Assembly (NCBI GenBank): GCA_038239305.1
Contig: JBBSEW010000099.1
Span: 1-6,143, forward strand
Reading direction: 5' to 3'
From: JALYUA01 sp038239305
Lineage (GTDB): Bacteria > Acidobacteriota > Thermoanaerobaculia > UBA5066 > Gp7-AA6
Length of the DNA: 6,143 bases
A program made the translations under genes and the position numbers. Of the stretch, positions 1 to 5,096 are shown in pieces. The number at the start of each line of letters is the position of its first letter. Positions within the stretch are counted from its first letter, which is position 1. A model generated the notes under the pieces. The model saw only the letters and a program-made list of their open reading frames with translations, was not told the origin of the DNA and did no database searches.

Positions 1-581
1 ACTTCAGCTGCGGCGAGGGGGGCGCGCTGCTGATCAACGACGAAAGGCTCGTCGCGCGCGCGGAGATCCTGCGCGAGAAAGGAACGGATCGCAAACGTTT
101 CTTCCGCGGCGAGGTCGACAAGTACACGTGGGTCGACATCGGATCGAGCTACGTTGCCTCCGACCTTCTTGCCGCCTACCTCCTCGCTCAACTCGAACAG
201 AAGGAGAAGGTGCTCGCGGCCCGTGGCCGGATCTGTCAACGATACGCGGAAGAGCTCGGGCCGTGGGCCGCGAAGCGCGGCGTCGGATTGCCTTTCGTTC
301 CCGCGGATTGCGTCTCGAGCCACCACATGTTCTACGTAGTCCTTCCGACCGCGGAGGCCCGGGCGCGCCTCATCGCGCATCTCGCCGAACGATCGATTCT
401 CGCCGTGTTTCATTACCTCCCGCTGCACCTCTCCGCAATGGGACGGAAGTTCGGCGGGCGCGCCGGCGATTGTCCCGTAACCGAATCGGTCAGTGATCGG
501 CTCGTCCGGCTTCCGCTGTACACGTCCATGAGCTCCGAGGAGCAGGGCCGGGTGATCGACGCCGTCCTCTCGTTCGGGTGA
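1..581 (+). CDS. wecE: dTDP-4-amino-4,6-dideoxygalactose transaminase (WecE/RffA type), 5'-truncated
   Basis: This is the C-terminal 192 residues of a DegT/DnrJ/EryC1-family PLP aminotransferase. It is open at the left edge, read from base 3, and ends with TGA at 579-581. The family member WecE converts dTDP-4-keto-6-deoxy-D-glucose plus glutamate to dTDP-fucosamine in the cytoplasm, feeding surface glycan synthesis. Visible WecE hallmarks are FSCGEGG at the edge, REKGT followed by FFRGEVDKYTW and DIGSSY (visible residues 24-50), the AAYLLAQLE helix (57-65), HMFYVVL, and AVFHYLPLH (134-142). These closely match the enterobacterial protein as I remember it. The E. coli enzyme is about 376 residues, so roughly the second half is present. 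The PLP-binding lysine should lie just upstream of the first visible codon and is not in view. The stop overlaps the next gene's GTG by 4 nt, suggesting translational coupling. A different DegT-family sugar aminotransferase is possible but less likely. Confidence 0.88.
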   Translation, partial: FSCGEGGALLINDERLVARAEILREKGTDRKRFFRGEVDKYTWVDIGSSYVASDLLAAYLLAQLEQKEKVLAARGRICQRYAEELGPWAAKRGVGLPFVPADCVSSHHMFYVVLPTAEARARLIAHLAERSILAVFHYLPLHLSAMGRKFGGRAGDCPVTESVSDRLVRLPLYTSMSSEEQGRVIDAVLSFG

Positions 582-1501
582 GCCCCGGTGGAATCCGCCT
601 GACAGACTCCGACGCCCCTCCGAACCTTCTCGTATTCGAGGAGGCGCCCGAGACCGCCGCGGACTTCGACATCTCCGATCCGGAGCTGCTCCGGATGCTG
701 GAGGTCAGTCAGCGGACTCACTTCTGGTTCGGAGCCAGAAACCGCCAGATCCTGAACTTTCTTCGCAGCGACGGAATCACACCTCCGGCGCGCGTGCTCG
801 AGGTCGGCTGCGGGAGCGGGACAGTGCTGTCCGCGCTCGCCGGTGCGGGCTACGAGGCGACCGGCCTCGAGTTGCATCGCGAGCTCGCCGCTCGTGCCGC
901 CGCCGCGGTTCCGTCCGCCCGGATCTTCTCCGCGAACGTCTTCTCGCCGCCCGATGAGCTCCTTCAGACGGCGCCGTTCCAGGCGATCGGATTCTTCGAC
1001 GTGCTCGAGCACCTCGAATTCCCCGAGCGCGTCCTCAGCGCCTGCGCCCGGCTCCTGGTCCCCGGAGGACGTCTGGTCGGAACACTCCCGGCTCTGAACG
1101 CGCTCTGGTCCGACTACGACCTCCACGCCGGGCATCGGCTGCGGTACGACCGGCGCGCCCTCAGGGAGCTCTTCGAAAAGGCGCGGCTGCCGGGAGAACG
1201 CGCGGCCTACTTCTTCCAGGTGCTCCTGCCCGGGATGCTCATCCGCCGGGCGATCATCGGGAGCCGGGGCAAAAGTGAAGAGGGCGCGCGCCGTGCCGCG
1301 CAACACAGCGCCCTCGATCGGCCCCCCGCCCCCGTGAACGCGCTCTTCTCGATTGCGTGCTCGGCCGAGCGCGCCGTTCGTCGGCTCCTTCCCCTCGATT
1401 TGGTCCCGGGAACCTCGCTCTGGTTTTCCGCGCGCGTGGACGATCCGGGACGATTTACCGGGGAGCCCCCACCCAGATCACGTACCGGTGATAGACCGTG
1501 A
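578..1501 (+). CDS. class I SAM-dependent methyltransferase (glycan-cluster type)
   Basis: This 307-residue soluble methyltransferase has a Rossmann fold. After a 45-residue leader and an HFWFGARNRQIL segment (48-59) comes SAM-binding motif I, VLEVGCGSG (73-81). Next are the acidic residue after strand 2 (E98 in GLELH), an FFDVLEHLE motif (139-147) and the LLVPGGRLVGTLP strand/turn (159-171). A GHRLRYDRRALRELFEKA segment (185-202) follows. It is typical, from family knowledge, of methyltransferases near polysaccharide or polyprenyl-glycan genes. A hydrophobic stretch, YFFQVLLPGMLIRRAII (211-227), could touch the membrane. The fold seems to end around SLWFSARV (280-287); the last 15 residues are encoded over the 3' end of the convergent gene. 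The GTG start at 578 is chosen because it makes a 4-nt GTGA overlap with wecE. An ATG at codon 40 would start just before the conserved part. The acceptor is unknown; a sugar or lipid-linked sugar is inferred from the neighbour only. Confidence 0.87.
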   Translation: MSPGGIRLTDSDAPPNLLVFEEAPETAADFDISDPELLRMLEVSQRTHFWFGARNRQILNFLRSDGITPPARVLEVGCGSGTVLSALAGAGYEATGLELHRELAARAAAAVPSARIFSANVFSPPDELLQTAPFQAIGFFDVLEHLEFPERVLSACARLLVPGGRLVGTLPALNALWSDYDLHAGHRLRYDRRALRELFEKARLPGERAAYFFQVLLPGMLIRRAIIGSRGKSEEGARRAAQHSALDRPPAPVNALFSIACSAERAVRRLLPLDLVPGTSLWFSARVDDPGRFTGEPPPRSRTGDRP

Positions 1502-2051
1502 ATTCCTCTTCGGAAGCCAGCCGGAAACGCCGCTCGAGAGCTCTTCGAAGCTCGCCCGCGGTTCGGGGGTTTCGACCACGATCGAGCCTCCAGAGCCACC
1601 GGGACGTGGATCGGTCGTCATCGCGGAGCGCGTCCAGGAAGACGAGACTCCGGTGGGCCACGCGCCCGAGCTCCGAGACGGCGCGCTCGAGCTGCTCGTC
1701 ATCGAGGTGATGCGCGACCGCCACGCAGAGGACGGTGTCGAAGGCTCCGTCTCGGAACGGAAGCAAGGTCGCGTCCGCCGCCACCGGACGGGAGTCCGGA
1801 CGCCGCCGGCGCAGGGCGATCAGCGGGCGAGGATCGAAATCGACGAAAACCGGATCGACCCCCAGGCGGGCCGCAAACCCGCCGTCCGCGCTTCCGACGT
1901 CGAGGACTCGCGCGATAGGCCCGATTCCGGCAAGGGCGCCTCGGAGACGCGCGGCGACCTTCGCCTGCCCGGCGAGATTCTGAATCGCGTCGTAAAAAAG
2001 AGGGCGGGAGACTAACGCCGCGGCCCAGCGCTCGAGCCTTCCTCCGCTCAA
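1455..2051 (-). CDS. small class I SAM-dependent methyltransferase
   Basis: This is a 198-residue single-domain methyltransferase of the Methyltransf_11 type and the last gene of the minus-strand operon. SAM-binding motif I is VLDVGSADGGFA (49-60), with SADG where most relatives have CGTG or CGSG. The ribose-binding acidic loop is FVDFDP (69-74). Motif II region AADATLLPFRDGAFDTVL (91-108) and an AHHLDD motif (113-118) follow, then a strand at SLVFLDAL (135-142) and a closing strand, YVIWVGAPR. The fold is complete. The initiator is TTG at 2051, overlapping the previous gene's TGA as TTGA. Upstream in this frame a TGA is reached before any ATG or GTG, and no convincing start lies downstream. 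A GGAAGAG sequence 5 nt upstream supports it. The substrate is unknown; methylation of a product of the two upstream membrane transferases is inferred only from coupling. Its TAA at 1455-1457 lies inside the convergent methyltransferase gene. Confidence 0.85.
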   Translation of the reverse strand: MSGGRLERWAAALVSRPLFYDAIQNLAGQAKVAARLRGALAGIGPIARVLDVGSADGGFAARLGVDPVFVDFDPRPLIALRRRRPDSRPVAADATLLPFRDGAFDTVLCVAVAHHLDDEQLERAVSELGRVAHRSLVFLDALRDDDRSTSRWLWRLDRGRNPRTAGELRRALERRFRLASEEEFTVYHRYVIWVGAPR

Positions 2052-4033
2052 TGTGACTCTTCCGTGTGCGCTGGCTCAGTCCCGCCTCGCCGCCCGGCGT
2101 CCGAAACGGCGCGCGATCTCCCCTGTTCCTTTCTTGGCCGCAGGACGCGGACGCCGGGAGCCTGCTCGACCGCGTCGAACCTCCGATCACACCACTCAGA
2201 GAGCGCCCGTCCGTACCCGTCGCCAAAGGGACGCATGCCGAACTCCGCGAGCGAGCGGTCGAATACGACCACGGCGTCGGGAGGGGCTCGCTCGAATCTG
2301 CGCACCATCGCCTGTTCCATGCGCGTGTCGAGCCATCCGGGCATCAGGTTGACGAGAGGAGAGACGACCCGGACGCCGAAGAGCACGTCAACCGCGTTCG
2401 ACTCGGGAATCGGAACGATCCTCTCTCCCGGAGCGAGAGAGCGGGAGAGTGCTTCGAGAATCCTCGCCTGCGAGGAGCTCACGAATACGGTGCCCTGCCG
2501 CGTCGCGACGGCCTGACGGTCTGGAAACCCGAGGCTCCGGATTCCTTCGAGAGCCGGAGAAATGGCGGCGAACAGGAGCGCGGCCGCCATCAGCCGGCGA
2601 GCCACGAGCCGGCCCCGCGGGTCGGGAACGAGCAGCTCCGGAAGCAGGAAGGAGAGGAAAACTACCCACGTCAGGCTCGCTGCCGCACGACCGGGCCCGT
2701 TGTACGCGAGTGTCGTCTGTGGCGAGAAGACCGTGCGAAGACCGGCCAGCGCCGCGAACGTGCCGAGCCCGATGAGGAACGTCCGGGCGGGAAGCGTCCG
2801 CCGAAAAAAAGCGATGATGGCGACCGCCGCGGAAACGAGGACCGACAGGCACACGGGCGACGGGGTCACTGCCGGGTCCGCGCTGTCCACAATCCAGGCG
2901 AGACCGGCCAGGGTCACCATCGTCGCGAGCGGAATCCAGGCTCGTCGCGTGTGGTGACGGACGGCCACCATCGCGATCGTCAGGATCAGCCCGCATTCGA
3001 GCATCATGCGAATCGCCGAGGAAGCGATCGCTCGAGGCCAGCCAGGCGACTGCATGCCGGAAACGGATCGGAAGAGCCGGTCGAAATCGCCGGGCGGCCT
3101 GAGGGCCAGAGGCCACAGGTGACTGTCCCGGGAAAGCGAATCGAAGGACGCCAGCGGCCATGCGAGCGCGAAGGAAAGCGCTATCGCGACCGCGGCGCCC
3201 GCGGCGGCGAGCGAGCCCCAGCGAACGGCGCGTCTATGGTCTGTTACGAGCGGGGCCATGATCCCGACAAGCGCCGCGACTCCGATCTCCTGTTTGCATG
3301 CGAACGCGATACCGGCGAAGAGTCCGGCGCAAAAAGCCCTGCCGGTCATCCTCGATTTGCCCCCCCGCAGGAAGAGCAGCGCACCGAGGGAGAACAGCGT
3401 GGCGTGCACGGCGCCCGGGTAGTACGGATAAACCAGGCGGCCGTCTCCGGGCACAAACAGGGAAATGGCCATGAAGAGGGTGGCCAGGGCAACCCGCTCC
3501 AGTACGCCGAGGAGACCCCGCGCCGCGAGAAGGAGAAGGGCCCCGACGAGCACGGCGGGGATCCAGTTCGCGACCATCCAGTAGTGCGCGTTCGCCCCGA
3601 AGACCCGGGCTCCGAGAGCGAGCGCCTCGATCGACAGAGGGGTATAGGAGAGAAAAATGTCGCGGTACAGGGCCTCTCCGCGGGCGACCCGGTGAACCGC
3701 AGACCAGGAGAACCCGGGATCCCCGAAAGGATTGACCCAGCGCCCTCCCGCCCGGATTCCAACGGCGGTCGTCGCGACGAGAAAGAAGCCGACGAGCAGG
3801 ATGTCCGCTGCCGTGGCCCCGCGCCGTCGCGCTTGCTGCACAGCGCGGGCGTGAGCGTCAACCGGTCCGCCGGTGGAAGCGAACGCGGCCCCGCCGGGGA
3901 GCTCTTCGGAGCCCGAAGATCCATCCAGTCGTTTCAAGGGTGTTTCGGATTGTAAGGGAGGCTCCCGGCCCGGAGGCGTCGCGCCCGCAGCGAGTCCTCC
4001 GGGAACGACCGAAGGACGGTCCGCCTCACGCAC
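2048..4033 (-). CDS. polytopic membrane glycosyltransferase, GT39-like (GT-C fold), with soluble C-terminal domain
   Basis: From GTG 4033 this encodes 661 residues: a polar Pro/Gly-rich N-terminus (1-76), about 11-12 hydrophobic segments between 77 and 500, and a soluble C-terminal domain (about 515-640) with a polar tail. Family signs are an acidic first loop with GDP (D105), RVARGEALYRDIF (115-127) and YTP (130-132), then ACKQEIG (246-252) after a membrane helix. The C-terminal domain has PPDAVVVFDRS...EFG (584-599) and PFGDGYGR (602-609). Such proteins transfer sugars from polyprenyl-phosphate donors at the outer face of the membrane; that role is family knowledge, and donor and acceptor are unknown. 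It overlaps the upstream gene by 8 nt and the downstream methyltransferase by 4 nt. The start is uncertain. GTG 4096 gives a 71-nt overlap and looks unlikely; GTG 3841 gives 597 residues and omits a stretch of atypical codons including TTA. No candidate has a clear ribosome binding site. Confidence 0.82.
   Translation of the reverse strand: MREADRPSVVPGGLAAGATPPGREPPLQSETPLKRLDGSSGSEELPGGAAFASTGGPVDAHARAVQQARRRGATAADILLVGFFLVATTAVGIRAGGRWVNPFGDPGFSWSAVHRVARGEALYRDIFLSYTPLSIEALALGARVFGANAHYWMVANWIPAVLVGALLLLAARGLLGVLERVALATLFMAISLFVPGDGRLVYPYYPGAVHATLFSLGALLFLRGGKSRMTGRAFCAGLFAGIAFACKQEIGVAALVGIMAPLVTDHRRAVRWGSLAAAGAAVAIALSFALAWPLASFDSLSRDSHLWPLALRPPGDFDRLFRSVSGMQSPGWPRAIASSAIRMMLECGLILTIAMVAVRHHTRRAWIPLATMVTLAGLAWIVDSADPAVTPSPVCLSVLVSAAVAIIAFFRRTLPARTFLIGLGTFAALAGLRTVFSPQTTLAYNGPGRAAASLTWVVFLSFLLPELLVPDPRGRLVARRLMAAALLFAAISPALEGIRSLGFPDRQAVATRQGTVFVSSSQARILEALSRSLAPGERIVPIPESNAVDVLFGVRVVSPLVNLMPGWLDTRMEQAMVRRFERAPPDAVVVFDRSLAEFGMRPFGDGYGRALSEWCDRRFDAVEQAPGVRVLRPRKEQGRSRAVSDAGRRGGTEPAHTEESH
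2057..2063 (-). promoter_or_regulatory. candidate ribosome binding site for the TTG-started methyltransferase
   Basis: GGAAGAG on the minus strand lies 5 nt upstream of the TTG at 2049-2051, inside the last codons of the upstream membrane protein gene. It is a partial Shine-Dalgarno match at workable spacing. It supports the TTG as initiator and local re-initiation at the TTGA overlap. Confidence 0.4.
2421..2449. repeat. overlapping, mutually exclusive inverted repeats inside the GT39-like gene
   Basis: CTCTCTC (2421-2427) can pair with GAGAGAG (2435-2441) as a 7-bp stem. CTCTCCCG (2423-2430) can instead pair with CGGGAGAG (2442-2449) as an 8-bp stem. The two forms cannot coexist. The stretch encodes SRSLAPGER in the soluble C-terminal domain and may simply reflect CT/GA-rich codons. 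Confidence 0.4.
4007..4021 (-). other. short hairpin just after the GT-C gene stop
   Basis: A perfect 5-bp stem (GACCG/CGGTC) with a 5-nt loop sits 4 nt past the TGA at 4026-4028. It has no following T run, so it is not an intrinsic terminator. It matters only if the next gene starts at 3841, where it would lie in a leader; otherwise it is within coding sequence and probably chance. Confidence 0.25.
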
Positions 4034-5096
4034 AGACCGTCGCTCTGACTCGGTCTCTCGACAACCTCCGGATCTCCCAGAGCAGCCAGAACGCACAGGC
4101 CCACCACGGGCCGGACCAGTCCGGCAGATGAGAAAACCGCTCCTGAAAGTGCAGCCCGTCCGGCGAGCCGATGAGAAACAGCGTCACGACGATCGTGTAC
4201 ACGAAGAACCCGGCCCCTCCCCCGCAGAGTGCGCCGAGCGCGATCGGCCAGACGAAGTAGTACTGGGCGATCCCCGGGATGAAGAGAAGCGTCACCAGAA
4301 AGAGGAGCAGCGCCGCGCGGTCGAGAGGGACACGCCGGAGAAGCCACACCGTCATGAGGAGCGCCGCCGCGAAAACCAGGGTCAGGGCGCGCTCGGAGAC
4401 AGAGGGAAGAAACGCGCGGATGCCGTACGACTCGCTCAGACTCCGATAACCGAAGACCGAAGCGCGGATGCCCTTCCACGACGAGGCGAACGGCAGAAAG
4501 GAAACCGCGAAGATCAGGTACGGGAGGAGGGTGAGAAGAACCGGGCGAGCCCGGCGCGCGCGCGTCACGAAGAGGAGCGGGTGGAACCACGCGATGTGCT
4601 TGGCGAGAAGCGAGAGAGACAGCCACGCCGAGACGGCTTCCGGGCGGTCCTCAAATTTTCGATCCGCCCCCGCGATGACGGCCAGCACGAGGAAGAGGAT
4701 CGCGAGGCCCTCGAACTGCAGATGGAAGGAGGACACCAGCACCGACACCGGGTTCAGAAAGAAGAGAACGGCGGCGCCCCATCCCGCCCGGCGCAAGAGG
4801 ACGGCGGCCGTTGCAGCGTCCACCGCGAGAAGAAAAGCGCCGAGGACGATCCGAAGCGGGCTGCCGATCGCCTTCGCGACGATCGCCAGTCCGTAGAGCA
4901 CGAACGCGAAGAGCGGCGAATAGTTGAATCGGGTCACTCCGTTGTAGAGCCCGCCCGTTCCGGCGCGGACCGTGTCCTCGAACGCGAGGGTGTCCGGGTT
5001 CCCGGGTGAGAGCGCGAGGACCACGATCCGGAGGACGAGCCCGAGCGCCACGGCAATCCAGAAGACGATCGGGACCCGCGGACGCGTCTCCGTCAC
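4026..5096 (-). CDS. polytopic membrane protein, GT-C-type glycosyltransferase (mannosyltransferase-like)
   Basis: This protein of 356 residues has about 9-10 hydrophobic segments and almost no soluble part. After helix 1 (8-29) comes an acidic loop, NPDTLAFEDTVRAG (33-46; D35, E40, D41), then GLYNGVTRFNYSPL (49-62), like the YNYPPL element of bacterial GT87/DUF2029 and PIG-M-type mannosyltransferases. Later motifs are FLNPVSVL (113-120), SSFHLQFEGLA (122-132), a loop with LLAKHIAWFHPLLF (163-176), and PGIAQYYFVWP (274-284). All fit GT-C enzymes using lipid-linked sugars. GTG at 5096 is chosen over GTG at 5132 because it makes a 4-nt GTGA overlap with the upstream stop, the pattern seen elsewhere here, and places the first helix close to the N-terminus. 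Its TGA at 4026-4028 falls within the start region of the larger GT39-like gene. The pairing suggests successive sugar additions, which is inference. Exact family is uncertain. Confidence 0.8.
   Translation of the reverse strand: MTETRPRVPIVFWIAVALGLVLRIVVLALSPGNPDTLAFEDTVRAGTGGLYNGVTRFNYSPLFAFVLYGLAIVAKAIGSPLRIVLGAFLLAVDAATAAVLLRRAGWGAAVLFFLNPVSVLVSSFHLQFEGLAILFLVLAVIAGADRKFEDRPEAVSAWLSLSLLAKHIAWFHPLLFVTRARRARPVLLTLLPYLIFAVSFLPFASSWKGIRASVFGYRSLSESYGIRAFLPSVSERALTLVFAAALLMTVWLLRRVPLDRAALLLFLVTLLFIPGIAQYYFVWPIALGALCGGGAGFFVYTIVVTLFLIGSPDGLHFQERFSHLPDWSGPWWACAFWLLWEIRRLSRDRVRATVCA

Noticed and set aside
413..1306. Minus-strand open frame of 297 codons across wecE and the methyltransferase gene
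   Set aside because: It has no recognisable motifs, and both plus-strand frames carry strong family signatures over the same bases.
1477..1492. Hairpin ATCAC/GTGAT in the convergent overlap as a bidirectional terminator
   Set aside because: The stem has only 5 bp, a 6-nt loop and no T run on either side; it lies within coding sequence on both strands.
2066..3955. Long plus-strand open frame of 629 codons opposite the GT39-like gene
   Set aside because: It is in register with the minus-strand codons, so its stops would need TTA, CTA or TCA codons in the real gene, which are rare in GC-rich DNA. It ends exactly at the sole TTA of the N-terminal region. The product is Arg/Glu/Gly-rich without a recognisable domain, while the minus strand reads as a membrane protein with family motifs.
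4553..4564. Alternating CG run (and a similar one at 53-62) as Z-DNA or a functional repeat
   Set aside because: Short GCGCGC runs are common in this base composition and are explained by Ala/Arg codons of the overlapping genes.
3873..5009. Plus-strand open frame of 378 codons opposite the GT-C gene
   Set aside because: The product is highly charged and low complexity, the usual mirror image of a hydrophobic GC-rich gene. The minus frame has clear transmembrane segments and GT-C motifs.
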